Shown here: positions 10,998-22,229 of the stretch, one piece after another
Numbering within the stretch: the stretch's first letter is position 1
Layout: each line of letters begins with the position of its first letter
Source of the DNA: an uncultured Pelagibacteraceae bacterium
GTDB taxonomy: Bacteria > Pseudomonadota > Alphaproteobacteria > Pelagibacterales > Pelagibacteraceae
DNA length: 64,000 nucleotides
Assembly: GCA_902555535.1 (NCBI GenBank)
Contig: CACDTB010000001.1
Span: 1-64,000, forward strand
Reading direction: 5' to 3'
Position numbers and translations under genes: made by a program
The notes under the pieces: generated by a model
Told to the model about the DNA's origin: nothing
The model's database searches: none
The model's input: the letters and a program-made list of their open reading frames with translations, nothing else

Positions 10998-11949
10998 ATT
11001 TGATCTAATAAATAATTATTTTTTTAAAATAGCTAAAAAAAATAAATCTGCTCTTAATCTTAATGATGATGTCTTTTTTGATAAAAAAAAAGGTGTTGTT
11101 ATATCTGTTGATACATACAACATTGGTACACATTTTTATGATTTTAAATCTCCAGATCTAGTAATTAAAAAAATATTAAGGTCATCAATTTCTGATTTAA
11201 TTTGCAAAGGAGTAAAACCAAAGTTTTATTTTATTTCTGGTTCTGGTAATAAAAAAACATTTACAAAAAATAATTTATATAAAATCTCAAAATCACTTAA
11301 ATCAGAACAAAATAAATTTAATATTGATTTATGTGGTGGAGACACAACTTTTTCAAATAAACTAACTTTCACAATCATTTCATTAGGATATTCAAATAAA
11401 ATAATTTATCGTAATAAAGCTAAATCAAATGATGACATTTATGTTACTGGAAATTTGGGAGATAGTTATTTAGGACTTAAAGCATTAACTAATAAAGCTA
11501 AATTTAAAAATAGAGACAAATTATTCTTTGTAGATAAGTATTACAAACCAGAGTTACCTGTAAATTTAACGAAATATTTATTAAAATTTGCTAATAGCTC
11601 TATCGATATTTCAGATGGATTAATTGATGATTTGACAAAAATGATTAATAGACAAAGCTTATCATTTCACTTATTTGAAAATAAAATACCTGTTTCCAAT
11701 AAATTGAATAATTTTATTAAAAAACAAAGATTAAATAAAATTAATCTAATTTCTAATGGAGATGATTATCAGGTTTTATTTACTGCAGATATTAAGAATG
11801 CTAGAATCATTCAAAACGCATCTAAAGCAACAGGAATTAAAATAACTAAAATTGGTAAAATTGTATCTGGTAAAGATAGATCTTTGATATTTGATGAAAA
11901 AGGCAAGCAAATACGAGCTAAATCCAAAGGTTATATTCATCGGTTTTAG
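10990..11949 (+). CDS. thiL: Thiamine-monophosphate kinase
   Basis: [43 protein letters not shown] motifs. Confidence 0.92.
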   Translation: MHEFDLINNYFFKIAKKNKSALNLNDDVFFDKKKGVVISVDTYNIGTHFYDFKSPDLVIKKILRSSISDLICKGVKPKFYFISGSGNKKTFTKNNLYKISKSLKSEQNKFNIDLCGGDTTFSNKLTFTIISLGYSNKIIYRNKAKSNDDIYVTGNLGDSYLGLKALTNKAKFKNRDKLFFVDKYYKPELPVNLTKYLLKFANSSIDISDGLIDDLTKMINRQSLSFHLFENKIPVSNKLNNFIKKQRLNKINLISNGDDYQVLFTADIKNARIIQNASKATGIKITKIGKIVSGKDRSLIFDEKGKQIRAKSKGYIHRF

Positions 11950-12026
11950 AAGTTAATCGTTGTCTTTTTTATCTTTTTTTGTATTGTGCGGGCTTAAAAT
12001 TTAACAACCAACAACTTAAGGTTAAT

Positions 12027-14132
12027 ATGAGCGGAACAGTCGAAACAATACTATTATACACAATTGGAGCTGGTTTATTATCTATCGTTTATGGATTTTT
12101 AACTGGTAAAAACATTCTTAATTCAAGTGCAGGAAATGCAAAAATGCAAGATATTGCATCTGCAATTCAAATTGGTGCAAAGGCATATTTAGCAAGACAA
12201 TATAAAACTATTGCTATTGTTGGTGCTGTAGTTTTAGTGATTGTAAGTATTGCATTTAGTCCACTAGTAGGTCTTGGTTATTTAATAGGTGCCGCATTAT
12301 CAGGTATTGCGGGGTACGTAGGAATGTTAGTTTCTGTAGAAGCTAACGTAAGAACAGCAGAAGCATCTAGAAAAGGTTTAGCTCAAGGTCTTTCAGTTGC
12401 TTTTAAATCTGGTGCTGTAACTGGAATGTTGGTAGCTGGTTTAGCATTATTATCTATAGCAGTTTATTATTATATATTATTGAAATCTAATATTGATGAA
12501 AGAGAAATTGTAAATGCTTTAGTTGCATTAGGTTTTGGTGCTTCTCTAATTTCTATCTTTGCAAGATTAGGTGGTGGAATTTTTACAAAAGGTGCTGATG
12601 TTGGTGCTGACTTAGTTGGAAAAGTTGAAGCTGGAATTCCAGAAGATGATCCTAGAAACCCTGCTGTGATAGCAGATAACGTTGGTGACAACGTAGGAGA
12701 TTGTGCTGGTATGGCTGCTGATTTATTTGAAACATATGCTGTTACAATTGTTGCCACAATGGTTTTATCTTCAATTTTCTTTGTTGGTGATCTTAATATG
12801 ATGATTTACCCTTTGTCCATTGGTGCTGCATGCTTATTAACATCTATTGTTGGAACATTTTTCGTTAAACTTGGAAGAAGTAATAACGTTATGAATGCTT
12901 TGTATAAAGGATTTGTTGTCTCTGCAGTAGCATCTTTAGTAATACTATGGCCAGTTACAGATCATGTAATTGGTTTTACAAATGAATACACTGTAAATGA
13001 CAAAACCTTCAATGGAATGGATCTATACTATTGTGGTGTTATAGGTTTAGTTATTACTGGATTATTAATTTGGATTACTGAATACTACACAGGAACAAGT
13101 TATAGACCAGTTAAATCTGTTGCATTATCATCAACAACTGGTCATGGTACTAATGTTATTCAAGGTTTAGCTGTTTCTATGGAAGCAACTGCTATTCCTG
13201 CTTTGATTATTGTTGCTGGTATTCTTATCACAAATTCTATTGCTGGACTTTTTGGTATTGCAATTGCAGTAACTACAATGCTTGCATTAGCAGGTATGGT
13301 TGTAGCATTAGATGCATATGGGCCAGTTACAGACAATGCTGGTGGTATTGCTGAAATGTCTAATCTTGATAAGAAAGTTAGAAAAACTACAGATGCTCTA
13401 GATGCAGTAGGAAACACTACTAAAGCTGTTACAAAAGGTTATGCAATTGGTTCTGCTGGTTTAGGTGCTTTAGTTTTATTCGCCGCTTACACTGAAGACA
13501 TCAAACATTTTTCAAAAGAGGCAGGATCTGCATTAGAAGGTATCGTAGTAACTTTTGATTTATCTAACCCTTATGTAGTAGTTGGCTTATTAATTGGTGG
13601 AATGTTACCTTATCTTTTTGGTTCAATGGGAATGCAGGCCGTTGGAAGAGCTGGTGGTGCAGTTGTAGTTGAGGTAAGAAGACAATTTAAAAAATTCCCT
13701 GGTATTATGAAAAGAAAGCAAAAACCAGATTATGCTAAATTAGTAGATTTACTTACTGTAGCTGCCATCAAGGAAATGATTATACCATCACTATTACCAG
13801 TTTTATCTCCTGTAGTTTTATATTTTATTATTCTATCAATTGGTGGACAAGTTGCTGCTCTAGCTGCAGTTGGTGCTATGTTACTTGGTGTTATAATTAC
13901 TGGTTTGTTTGTTGCTGTATCAATGACAGCTGGCGGTGGAGCTTGGGATAATGCAAAAAAATATATAGAAGATGGTAATCATGGTGGAAAAGGTTCAGAA
14001 GCACATAAAGCTGCCGTAACTGGCGATACTGTTGGTGACCCATATAAAGATACAGCTGGTCCAGCAGTGAATCCAATGATTAAAATTACAAATATTGTAG
14101 CACTTTTGTTATTAGCTGTTATCGCTGCATAA
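12027..14132 (+). CDS. hppA: Membrane-bound proton/sodium-translocating pyrophosphatase
   Basis: [40 protein letters not shown]; start placed at MSGTVETIL. Confidence 0.97.
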   Translation: MSGTVETILLYTIGAGLLSIVYGFLTGKNILNSSAGNAKMQDIASAIQIGAKAYLARQYKTIAIVGAVVLVIVSIAFSPLVGLGYLIGAALSGIAGYVGMLVSVEANVRTAEASRKGLAQGLSVAFKSGAVTGMLVAGLALLSIAVYYYILLKSNIDEREIVNALVALGFGASLISIFARLGGGIFTKGADVGADLVGKVEAGIPEDDPRNPAVIADNVGDNVGDCAGMAADLFETYAVTIVATMVLSSIFFVGDLNMMIYPLSIGAACLLTSIVGTFFVKLGRSNNVMNALYKGFVVSAVASLVILWPVTDHVIGFTNEYTVNDKTFNGMDLYYCGVIGLVITGLLIWITEYYTGTSYRPVKSVALSSTTGHGTNVIQGLAVSMEATAIPALIIVAGILITNSIAGLFGIAIAVTTMLALAGMVVALDAYGPVTDNAGGIAEMSNLDKKVRKTTDALDAVGNTTKAVTKGYAIGSAGLGALVLFAAYTEDIKHFSKEAGSALEGIVVTFDLSNPYVVVGLLIGGMLPYLFGSMGMQAVGRAGGAVVVEVRRQFKKFPGIMKRKQKPDYAKLVDLLTVAAIKEMIIPSLLPVLSPVVLYFIILSIGGQVAALAAVGAMLLGVIITGLFVAVSMTAGGGAWDNAKKYIEDGNHGGKGSEAHKAAVTGDTVGDPYKDTAGPAVNPMIKITNIVALLLLAVIAA

Positions 14133-14604
14133 TTTCTTTTCTTTTTTTGGCCCTCACACCAAGAGGGTCATTAATCTTTTGTCTTAAGCTAGACATAAAG
14201 TCATAGATAAATGAATTTTTCTTAAATTTTTTTCCAGTTATATCTTTAGAAACGTTTAGACTATTCATATCTTCTTGGTCATAAAATTTTTTCTTTTTTA
14301 AGATTCCATAATCATCGATTTCTAATACAAGAACATCGTTTTTATAAATTTTCATTTTTCCTAGATTTTTTAAATCAGATTGAGTTTGTTTTCTTTCTAT
14401 ATAAATCCAAACATCATTATCAAATTTACTTTTTGTAGAAGGACTTCCTAATAATTTTATTATATCATTTTTATTTGAAGTATTAACAACAAGTGATTTT
14501 TGTTTTTTTTCTAAAAAAGGTACGCCATGGTGTTTAACAACCTTTTTAAATGAGCAATTTGTTAATAATAATGATATAAATATTATATAAATTAATTTAT
14601 TCAT
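14119..14604 (-). CDS. bamE: Outer membrane assembly lipoprotein, BamE/SmpA family
   Basis: Lipobox [25 protein letters not shown] SmpA/OmlA pattern. Confidence 0.8.
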   Translation of the reverse strand: MNKLIYIIFISLLLTNCSFKKVVKHHGVPFLEKKQKSLVVNTSNKNDIIKLLGSPSTKSKFDNDVWIYIERKQTQSDLKNLGKMKIYKNDVLVLEIDDYGILKKKKFYDQEDMNSLNVSKDITGKKFKKNSFIYDFMSSLRQKINDPLGVRAKKRKEIMQR

Positions 14605-15070
14605 GACTAAAAATTATATTCATATTTATAACAATTTAATCAATTTAACTAGAAATAAAGATTTGTATAAATCATTGTCTAGAGAAGATAATTTTTCAGA
14701 TCGTTTAACCCTATTTTTATTACATTTTTCATTTTTATTAAAAAATTTTAAGAATGAGAAGAACAAAGAAATTCTTCAGGAAATATATGATTTTAATTTT
14801 AGACAGCTTGAGCTTAGTATTCGTGAAATAGGTTATGGAGATCAATCTATAAATAAAAAAATGAAGAACTACATAAATTTATTTCATTCGATGGTTTCAG
14901 AAATTCATTTTTGGGACCAACTAAGTAAAGATGAAAAATATAATAAAATTTCCTTATTTTTAAGTGATTTTAATGAAATTAATCATTTGCTTGATTATTT
15001 TGAGGAATTTAACTCAAAATTATCAAAAAAAACTTTGAATTATTATTTAAAAAGTGTAAGTAACCCATAA
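14603..15070 (+). CDS. Ubiquinol-cytochrome c chaperone (CBP3) family protein
   Basis: [34 protein letters not shown], and neighbourhood next to bamE and rpmF/plsX. Confidence 0.7.
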   Translation: MTKNYIHIYNNLINLTRNKDLYKSLSREDNFSDRLTLFLLHFSFLLKNFKNEKNKEILQEIYDFNFRQLELSIREIGYGDQSINKKMKNYINLFHSMVSEIHFWDQLSKDEKYNKISLFLSDFNEINHLLDYFEEFNSKLSKKTLNYYLKSVSNP

Positions 15071-15072
15071 TT

Positions 15073-15255
15073 ATGGCTGTACCAAAACGAAAACAAACCC
15101 CTTCCAGAACAGGAATGAGAAGAGCTCAAACAATGAAATTTTCAACTAAAAATATAGTTGAGGATAAAAAAACAGGAGAATATAGACTTTCTCATCATTT
15201 GGACCTTAAAACTGGAATGTATAAGGGAAGACAAGTTTTAGACCCAAAAGAATAG
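15073..15255 (+). CDS. rpmF: 50S ribosomal protein L32
   Basis: [19 protein letters not shown]. Confidence 0.97.
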   Translation: MAVPKRKQTPSRTGMRRAQTMKFSTKNIVEDKKTGEYRLSHHLDLKTGMYKGRQVLDPKE

Positions 15256-15274
15256 TATATTATAATCTATTAAA

Positions 15275-16276
15275 ATGTCAGATTTGATAAAAATTGCAGT
15301 TGATGCAATGGGTGGTGATGGATCACCAAAGAAAATAATAGATGGTATTATTTTAAATCATTCTACAAATAAAAATAATTTTTTTAAAATTTTTGGAGAC
15401 AACAACAAGATAGATCCCTTAATTAAAGGAAAAATATCTACAGAATTTTTTGAAGTAATTCATACAGAAAAAAAAATTGAAAGCACTGATAGTCCTCTAG
15501 AGGGTGCAAAAAGAGGTAAAGATACAAGTATGTGGCTTGCTATTCAAAGTGTTAAAGATAAAGAAACAGATATTGTTATATCAGCTGGGAATACTGGTGC
15601 TTTACTAGTTGTATCAAAATTAAATTTAAAAATGATTGAAAATATAGACAAACCTGCTTTGTCTGCATTATGGCCAAATAAAAAAGGTATGAGTGTTGTT
15701 TTAGATTTGGGTGCAAATATTGAGTGCAGCTCTAAAAATTTATTAGATTTTTCAATAATGGGAGCTTCTTTATATACCTCACTTTATCCTAATGACAAAC
15801 CCAATGTTGCCTTATTAAATATTGGTTCAGAGGAATTAAAAGGAAATGAAACTATCAAAGAAACTTATCAATTATTAAATGAAAAAAAATCAGATAATTA
15901 TAATTTTGCAGGATACATTGAGGGAAATCATCTTATGGATGGAGAGGTTAATGTAATAGTCTCAGATGGTTTTACTGGAAACGTAGCATTAAAAACAGCA
16001 GAAGGAACTGCAAATTTTATTACTAGTGAATTAAAAAATGCAATGACTGGTACATTTATAGGTAAAATTTCATCTCTGTTAAATATATCAAACTTAAAGA
16101 AGTTTAAGAAAAGATTAGATCCAAGATTATATAACGGAGCTATTTTTATTGGCCTAGACTCTCCAGTAGTTAAAAGTCATGGAGGAACTGATTATATTGG
16201 TTTTTCAAATTCTTTAGACGTTTGTCATAGAATTGTAAAAGGTAATTTGATAGAAAAGATTAAGACAAATATTTAA
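15275..16276 (+). CDS. plsX: Phosphate acyltransferase
   Basis: IAVDAMGGDGSP, SAGNTGAL, VSDGFTGNVALK. Confidence 0.96.
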   Translation: MSDLIKIAVDAMGGDGSPKKIIDGIILNHSTNKNNFFKIFGDNNKIDPLIKGKISTEFFEVIHTEKKIESTDSPLEGAKRGKDTSMWLAIQSVKDKETDIVISAGNTGALLVVSKLNLKMIENIDKPALSALWPNKKGMSVVLDLGANIECSSKNLLDFSIMGASLYTSLYPNDKPNVALLNIGSEELKGNETIKETYQLLNEKKSDNYNFAGYIEGNHLMDGEVNVIVSDGFTGNVALKTAEGTANFITSELKNAMTGTFIGKISSLLNISNLKKFKKRLDPRLYNGAIFIGLDSPVVKSHGGTDYIGFSNSLDVCHRIVKGNLIEKIKTNI

Positions 16277-16277
16277 T

Positions 16278-16577
16278 ATGAGAATTAATTTAACTAAAAA
16301 AGACTTAGTTAATTTGGTTTATATGCAGCTTGGTTTTTCAAAACAAATATCTGAAAATTTAATTGAAGATTTTTTATCAACAATCGTATCTAATATTAAA
16401 GAGGAAAAAAAATTAAAATTATCTAAATTTGGTACTTTTTCTATAAGACAAAAAAAATCTAGAATTGGAAGAAATCCTAAGACAAAAGAAACAAAAGTAA
16501 TTTCAAGTAGGGATGTTGTTTTATTTAAACCATCAAAAGAATTTAAAGAATTTGTTAATCTGAAAGATAATGGATAA
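16278..16577 (+). CDS. ihfA: Integration host factor alpha/HU-like
   Basis: KFGTFSIRQKKSRIGRNPKTKE DNABII signature; upstream of merR. Confidence 0.9.
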   Translation: MRINLTKKDLVNLVYMQLGFSKQISENLIEDFLSTIVSNIKEEKKLKLSKFGTFSIRQKKSRIGRNPKTKETKVISSRDVVLFKPSKEFKEFVNLKDNG

Positions 16578-16953
16578 ATCAGATAGTGCTTATAAAACTA
16601 TTGGTGAAGTAGCTAAAATATTAAATCTTAAATCAAATAATAAAGGAAACTTACCAACACATGTCATAAGATTTTGGGAAACTCAATTTAAACAAATTAA
16701 ACCAAAGATCTTAAATTCAAATAGAAGATATTATGATGAGAAAACAATAAATCTTCTTAAAAAAGTTAAATTTTTACTTAAAGACCAAGGTATGACGATA
16801 AATGGTGTAAAAAAAATATTAAATAATGAAGATTCTTTAAAGCTTGACGAAATTGCAGATAATTCTATAAGAACTGAAAATTTAAGAAATAAGTTATTAA
16901 AAATTTCAAATAAATTAAAAGAACTAAAAAATGGCAAAAAAAACACACGTTAA
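16570..16953 (+). CDS. MerR-family transcriptional regulator
   Basis: TIGEVAKILNL...HVIRFWETQFKQIKPK..NRRYYDEK. Confidence 0.9.
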   Translation: MDKSDSAYKTIGEVAKILNLKSNNKGNLPTHVIRFWETQFKQIKPKILNSNRRYYDEKTINLLKKVKFLLKDQGMTINGVKKILNNEDSLKLDEIADNSIRTENLRNKLLKISNKLKELKNGKKNTR

Positions 16954-17122
16954 AGTAAGAATGGTTCCTGAGACAAAGCCAGACAGTCCTTACTTTTATT
17001 ATGTAAAAAAACCAGCTGGTGGAGAAAAAGCTAAAGTTAAACTTTCAGCAAAAAAATACAATCCAGATACAAGAAAACATGAAATGTTTGTGGAAAAAAA
17101 GCTTCCACCACATAGTAAGTAA
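16931..17122 (+). CDS. rpmG: 50S ribosomal protein L33
   Basis: MAKKTHVKVRMVPE...YYVKK...KLSAKKYNPDTRKHEMFVEKKLPPHSK. Confidence 0.93.
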   Translation: MAKKTHVKVRMVPETKPDSPYFYYVKKPAGGEKAKVKLSAKKYNPDTRKHEMFVEKKLPPHSK

Positions 17123-17413
17123 TTATTTTTTTTTAAAGTTTCTCTTTTCGAAATCGATATAAGACAAAATCATATTTTTCCATATACGATTAGTGATTTT
17201 AGGATCAATCTTTAGTTTCTTAGATTTTGAGTGAATTTTTTTAAGTATAAAATTGATACGTTTTTTATCCACTATTTCTTTTTTAAATTCTTTAAGTTCT
17301 AAAACTTCCTTTACAAGATTTGTTCTAAATTTAATCAAGGATAACAACTTATTATCTAATTTATCTAATTTAGATCTTATTGTTTCTAATTTTTTTTTGT
17401 TTTTAGGCGACAT
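17123..17413 (-). CDS. Chorismate mutase-like (AroQ)
   Basis: LDKLDNKLLSLIKFRTNLVKEVLELK...IWKNMILSYIDFEK. Confidence 0.75.
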   Translation of the reverse strand: MSPKNKKKLETIRSKLDKLDNKLLSLIKFRTNLVKEVLELKEFKKEIVDKKRINFILKKIHSKSKKLKIDPKITNRIWKNMILSYIDFEKRNFKKK

Positions 17414-17456
17414 TTAATTTATTGGTTTAATTAATAATTATTATATTTATCTAATC

Positions 17457-18482
17457 ATGTACAGTCAGAATTATTCTTTAAATTTTCAATTAAAAATATG
17501 GATGATCACTTTACTATTAATGATCGTGCTTATTATTTTAGTAGGGGGCCTAACCAGATTAACTGACTCTGGCCTATCTATTACTACTTGGGAGCTTTTT
17601 GTCGGTATATTACCTCCTTTAACAAGTGATAAATGGGCAGAATATTTTGATTTCTATAAAACAATTCCTGAATTTAAAGAGCAAAATTTCAATATGACTT
17701 TAAATGAATTTAAAATAATTTTTTGGTGGGAATGGGCACATCGTCAATTGGGGAGATTAATTGGTCTAACTGTTCTTTTGCCAATGATTTATTTTACAAT
17801 TAAAAATGGTGTTTGGATTTTAAGAGAATATTCAATTATTTTTTTCTTAGTGTGTTTTCAAGGATTTATCGGATGGTACATGGTTTCAAGTGGTTTGATT
17901 GATAGAGTTGATGTTAGTCATTATAGATTATCACTACATTTATTTATTGCTTTTATCATTTTATCTTTAGTTTTCTGGAAGTTTTTAAAACTAACAGATA
18001 TAAAAATTAATCAAATCAATATTAAATTTAACTTAATTAAATTCTTTCTTTTATTGTTATTTTTACAATTAATAATTGGCGCGTTTGTCTCTGGTATGGA
18101 TGCAGGAAAAATTTATAATACATGGCCTTTAATGGGTTCATCATACTTTCCTGATGACAGTATGATCAGTGATTTTTTTAGTCTCAAAGTATTTGATGAT
18201 CAATCACTTGTTCAATTTATTCATAGGAATTTAGCTTATTTAATTGTTATAATATATTTTTATATGCTTTATTTTGTTTTAAAAAACGGAAATATTAATT
18301 TGAGAATTCCAATTTTTATTATTGGAATTACTTTACTTTTTCAAATTTTTTTGGGAGTTCTTACTATTTTATCTGGAGTAAAAATGCTCTATGCATCTTT
18401 ACACCAGATAAATTCTATTTTAATAATACTTTCAACTTTGTATTTTCTTTACATTACAAAATATAAAGAGGATATTTATTAG
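17457..18482 (+). CDS. ctaA: Heme A synthase
   Basis: GGLTRLTDSGLSITTWE, WEWAHRQLGRLIG, QFIHRNLAYL. Confidence 0.96.
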   Translation: MYSQNYSLNFQLKIWMITLLLMIVLIILVGGLTRLTDSGLSITTWELFVGILPPLTSDKWAEYFDFYKTIPEFKEQNFNMTLNEFKIIFWWEWAHRQLGRLIGLTVLLPMIYFTIKNGVWILREYSIIFFLVCFQGFIGWYMVSSGLIDRVDVSHYRLSLHLFIAFIILSLVFWKFLKLTDIKINQINIKFNLIKFFLLLLFLQLIIGAFVSGMDAGKIYNTWPLMGSSYFPDDSMISDFFSLKVFDDQSLVQFIHRNLAYLIVIIYFYMLYFVLKNGNINLRIPIFIIGITLLFQIFLGVLTILSGVKMLYASLHQINSILIILSTLYFLYITKYKEDIY

Positions 18483-18511
18483 TTTCTATTTGTAGGCATT
18501 AAAACCTCAAG

Positions 18512-19840
18512 TTAGCTTACAGCTTTTAAATTACCCTTTGATGATTTATTCAATGCTTGGTCTAAATCCTCTATAATATCATCTATATGCTCAATACCAA
18601 TACAAAGTCTTACATAACTTTGGGTAACACCTGATGCAGCTAGTTCTTTCTCATTTAACTGACTATGAGTTGTGCTTGCTGGATGAATAGCTAAACTTCT
18701 AGCATCACCAATATTAGCTACGTGATAGAACATTTTTAAAGACTCGATAAATTTTTTACCAGCTTCAATTCCACCTTTAAGCTCGATACCAATCATTGGT
18801 CCATTTCCACCTTTAAGATATTTTTTTGCTCTATCGGAAATGGGTTTATCGTGCTCTGTAGAATAAATAACTTTTGTAACTTCTTTATGTTTTTTAAGAA
18901 AATCAACAACATACTCGGCGTTAGCACAATGTTGTCTCATCCTTAAAGCAACCGTTTCAAGTCCTTGAATTATTGCAAAAGCATTATCTGGAGCCAGAGC
19001 TGATCCCAAGTCTCTCAATAAACAAACTCTTGCTCGAACAGCGAAGGGGACATTAGCACCAGTTAATTCCGGTACAGCTTTTCCCCAAACAACACCACCA
19101 TAACTTGCATCTGGTTCGTTAAATAATGGTTGTCTCTTAGGATCTGCAGTCCAATCAAAGTTACCACTATCAACTATACTACCTGCAACTGCTGTACCAT
19201 GCCCACCTATATATTTTGTAAGTGAGTGAATTACTACTGCAGCTCCGTGTTCAATTGGTTTGCATATTACTGGGGCAGCTGTGTTATCCATGATTAATGG
19301 TATATTATATTTTCTTCCAATGTCTGAAACTTCCTTTATTGGAAAGACTCTTAAATACGGATTGGGTAAAGTTTCACCATAAAAAGCTCTAGTTTTATCA
19401 TCTATTAACTTTTCAAAATTTTCAGGATTACTTGGATCTGCATATCTTATCTCTATACCAAGTTTACTAAGCGTATGTGTGAATAAAGATACTGTTCCAC
19501 CATAAAGATCGGTTGAGCTCACTATATTATCACCGGCTTGGGCTACATTTAATACAGCAAACGTTGAAGCGGTTTGGCCTGAAGATACAGTTACACATGA
19601 CAGACCTCCCTCAAGAGCGGCAACTCTTTTTTCCAAGACATCATTCGTAGGGTTCATTATACGAGTGTATATGTTACCAAATTCTTTAAGAGCGAAAAGG
19701 TTAGCAGCGTGCTCTGTATTGTTAAATTGGTACGATGTTGTTCTATAAATTGGAACAGCTACTGCGTTTGTCGCTGGATCACTCCTATAGTCACCACCGT
19801 GTATAGCAATAGTTTCAGGGTTATTTCTTTTTTTAGTCAT
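18512..19840 (-). CDS. metY: O-acetylhomoserine (thiol)-lyase
   Basis: Cys/Met metabolism PLP enzyme; TLYGGTVSLF, HSLTKYIGGHGTAVAG. Confidence 0.95.
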   Translation of the reverse strand: MTKKRNNPETIAIHGGDYRSDPATNAVAVPIYRTTSYQFNNTEHAANLFALKEFGNIYTRIMNPTNDVLEKRVAALEGGLSCVTVSSGQTASTFAVLNVAQAGDNIVSSTDLYGGTVSLFTHTLSKLGIEIRYADPSNPENFEKLIDDKTRAFYGETLPNPYLRVFPIKEVSDIGRKYNIPLIMDNTAAPVICKPIEHGAAVVIHSLTKYIGGHGTAVAGSIVDSGNFDWTADPKRQPLFNEPDASYGGVVWGKAVPELTGANVPFAVRARVCLLRDLGSALAPDNAFAIIQGLETVALRMRQHCANAEYVVDFLKKHKEVTKVIYSTEHDKPISDRAKKYLKGGNGPMIGIELKGGIEAGKKFIESLKMFYHVANIGDARSLAIHPASTTHSQLNEKELAASGVTQSYVRLCIGIEHIDDIIEDLDQALNKSSKGNLKAVS

Positions 19841-19843
19841 TTT

Positions 19844-19905
19844 ACTCCTTTTTTAGTGCTTCAACATTATGTTAGGCGCACAATACAGTTCAAATTCCTA
19901 CCGAT
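19844..19905 (-). promoter_or_regulatory. Probable SAM-V riboswitch upstream of metY, 3' strand containing the Shine-Dalgarno
   Basis: Minus strand: ggtaggaatttgaactgtattgtgcgcctaacataatgttgaagcactaaaaaaggag; SAM-V-like core, gtgcg/gcactaaaaaaggag. Confidence 0.8.
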
Positions 19906-19925
19906 TTAATTAATTTATGAAATTT

Positions 19926-19970
19926 CCATTTTAGCAGTTATAAGCCCGCAATAGGATCAAATCGGCGAGT
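19926..19970 (-). promoter_or_regulatory. Probable SAM-II riboswitch, upstream member of a tandem with SAM-V
   Basis: Minus strand: actcgccgatttgatcctattgcgggcttataactgctaaaatgg, resembling the SAM-II pseudoknot core. Confidence 0.65.
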
Positions 19971-20051
19971 AATTTCTAGCATATAAGCTGCATAATTCAA
20001 GCTAAATATAAAATTGACTTTGTAATTATTAATAGTATTAATCCTCGCACA

Positions 20052-20510
20052 ATGACAAAATTCACTAAAAAAGACCAACTATCTTCATCTTGGTATGAAA
20101 TAGACGCGAAGAATGCTGTAGTTGGAAGATTAGCAACTGTAGTTTCAAATATTATAAGAGGTAAGAATAAAACTACATACACTCCTCATATGGATGATGG
20201 AGATTTTGTTGTTGTTAAAAATATTGAACAAGCAAAATTTACTGGAAAAAAATTTCAAGATAAAAAATATTATAGACACACTGGTCATCCAGGTGGAATT
20301 AAAGTTACAACACCTGAGAAACTTCACGAAAAAAAACCTGGAGAAACTTTAAAAATGGCAGTTAAAAGAATGTTACCTGGTGGAGTATTGGGGAGAAAAC
20401 AATTAACTAAATTAAAAATTTATGCTGGAAATGAGCATCCACATTCTGCTCAAAACCCAACTGTTATAGAATTAAATAAATTAAATAGTAAAAATATAGC
20501 AAGAAATTAA
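20052..20510 (+). CDS. rplM: 50S ribosomal protein L13
   Basis: WYEIDAKNAVVGRLATVVSNIIRGK, GHPGG. Confidence 0.97.
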   Translation: MTKFTKKDQLSSSWYEIDAKNAVVGRLATVVSNIIRGKNKTTYTPHMDDGDFVVVKNIEQAKFTGKKFQDKKYYRHTGHPGGIKVTTPEKLHEKKPGETLKMAVKRMLPGGVLGRKQLTKLKIYAGNEHPHSAQNPTVIELNKLNSKNIARN

Positions 20511-20511
20511 T

Positions 20512-20949
20512 ATGGAAAGTGTTCAAACAATATCTAAGTCGCCTAAATTAAAATTAGATTTTAAAGACAGCAAATATGCGACAGGGAGAAGGAAAAAATC
20601 TATTGCAAAAGTCTGGATAAAAAAAGGTTCTGGTAAAATTTATGTTAATGGAAAACTATTTAATGAATATTTTAAAAGTGAATTTCATCATCTACAAATA
20701 ACTAGACCTTTTGAAATTATCAAACAATCTACAGATTATGATGTAAGGTGTAGTGTAAGTGGTGGTGGCCCAACTGGTCAAGCTGGAGCTTTAGTTCATG
20801 GTATTTCAAAAGCTTTAGTGTTATTTGATGAAAATCTAAAAGCCACCTTAAAAACAGAGAAACTCACTACCAGAGACTCAAGAGCAGTTGAAAGAAAAAA
20901 ACCTGGTAGAAGAAAAGCTAGAAGAAGCTTCCAATTCTCTAAAAGATAA
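20512..20949 (+). CDS. rpsI: 30S ribosomal protein S9
   Basis: YATGRRKKSIAKVWIKKGSGKI, GRRKARRSFQFSKR C-terminus. Confidence 0.98.
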   Translation: MESVQTISKSPKLKLDFKDSKYATGRRKKSIAKVWIKKGSGKIYVNGKLFNEYFKSEFHHLQITRPFEIIKQSTDYDVRCSVSGGGPTGQAGALVHGISKALVLFDENLKATLKTEKLTTRDSRAVERKKPGRRKARRSFQFSKR

Positions 20950-20982
20950 TTTTTTTTTAATTTTTAACTGTTATAATAAAAA

Positions 20983-22005
20983 ATGCCTAAGCTTAACGCA
21001 TTAGTTGCTGGATCAACTGGATATATTGGTGTTCAATTAATTAAATTATTAGTTAAACACAGATATATCAATATTAGATACCTATGCGGAAATTCCTCTG
21101 TAGGTAAAAACATTAAATCATATGATAGATCTTTATCTAAATATCAATTACCAAAAATTTTAAAATTTAATAAAAAATTATTAAAAGACGTAAATGTTAT
21201 TTTTACAGCACTTCCAAATGGGGAAGCACAAGATATATCTAAACATTTAAGCAAAAATCATATTCTAATCGATCTTGCTGCAGATTTTAGATTAGAAAAA
21301 GCTTCTGATTATTTAAAGTGGTATAAACAAAAACATCGAGCAACTAATTTAGTAAAAAAAAGTATTTATTTACTTCCTGAAATTAATAGAAAAGAGATTA
21401 AAAAATATAATATTATTTCATGTCCAGGATGTTATCCAACATCAATATTGCTTCCTCTATTTCCTTTATTTAAGAAAAATTTAATTAAATTTAATAATAT
21501 TATAATTGATTCAAAATCTGGATATTCGGGTGCTGGTAGAGGTGTTCACAAAAAATTTAAAGATAAAAATCTATATAATTCTTTGAGTGCTTATGGAGTC
21601 GGTTTTCATCGTCACAATTCTGAAATAGATCAAATGTTAAGAAAATTTACTAAGAAAAAATTTCAATTTAGTTTTACTCCTCACTTATCACCAATGTTTA
21701 GAGGCATTCTGAGTACTATATATGTTGATTTAGAAAATAATATTTCACAAACAAAAGTATTAAAAACATTAATTAGTTTTTATAAAAAAGAAAGTTTTGT
21801 GAAAATATTAAAGTCTGGCACATTGTTAAGCACCAATGACGTAATAAATACTAACAATTGTTATATTTCAGTGTGCAAATCTAAATATAGTAATAAAATA
21901 ATCATTCTATCTGCTATTGATAATTTGATTAAGGGTGGGGCAGGTCAGGCTGTACAAAATTTAAATAATAAATTTAATTTTCCTGAAAAGACTGGATTAA
22001 AATGA
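20983..22005 (+). CDS. argC: N-acetyl-gamma-glutamyl-phosphate reductase
   Basis: VAGSTGYIGVQLIKLL, SCPGCYPTSILLPL. Confidence 0.95.
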   Translation: MPKLNALVAGSTGYIGVQLIKLLVKHRYINIRYLCGNSSVGKNIKSYDRSLSKYQLPKILKFNKKLLKDVNVIFTALPNGEAQDISKHLSKNHILIDLAADFRLEKASDYLKWYKQKHRATNLVKKSIYLLPEINRKEIKKYNIISCPGCYPTSILLPLFPLFKKNLIKFNNIIIDSKSGYSGAGRGVHKKFKDKNLYNSLSAYGVGFHRHNSEIDQMLRKFTKKKFQFSFTPHLSPMFRGILSTIYVDLENNISQTKVLKTLISFYKKESFVKILKSGTLLSTNDVINTNNCYISVCKSKYSNKIIILSAIDNLIKGGAGQAVQNLNNKFNFPEKTGLK

Positions 22006-22229
22006 AAATATTTATAATAATTTTTTTTTCATTAATATTAGCCAATTGTTCTTTAAACAAAGATTCTCAATATTGGACAGAAAATTCTATTAAAAAAAAA
22101 AATAATCAAAAAAAATTAAATGAAATATTAAAAAAGGCAGACGATATAACGTCAATGACATTAGAGGAATATGAGATTTATATAGATGACTATATAAAAA
22201 AAAGTAAATATCCAGATATAAGTAAATGA
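22002..22229 (+). CDS. Small putative lipoprotein
   Basis: 75 aa; signal plus lipobox ILANCS; overlaps argC and hom. Confidence 0.7.
   Translation: MKIFIIIFFSLILANCSLNKDSQYWTENSIKKKNNQKKLNEILKKADDITSMTLEEYEIYIDDYIKKSKYPDISK

Noticed and set aside
11979-12026. N-terminal extension of hppA ([16 protein letters not shown])
   Set aside because: Family N-terminus begins at MSGTVETIL; extension is likely leader sequence.
12470-12757. 95-aa antisense ORF within hppA
   Set aside because: Opposite strand of a confidently identified gene; low-complexity Ala/Pro/Thr-rich translation typical of antisense frames.
13160-13417. 85-aa antisense ORF within hppA
   Set aside because: Same reason; no start context or independent support.
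19709-19909. 66-aa + strand ORF over the metY start
   Set aside because: Overlaps metY coding sequence and the riboswitch; Cys-rich random translation.
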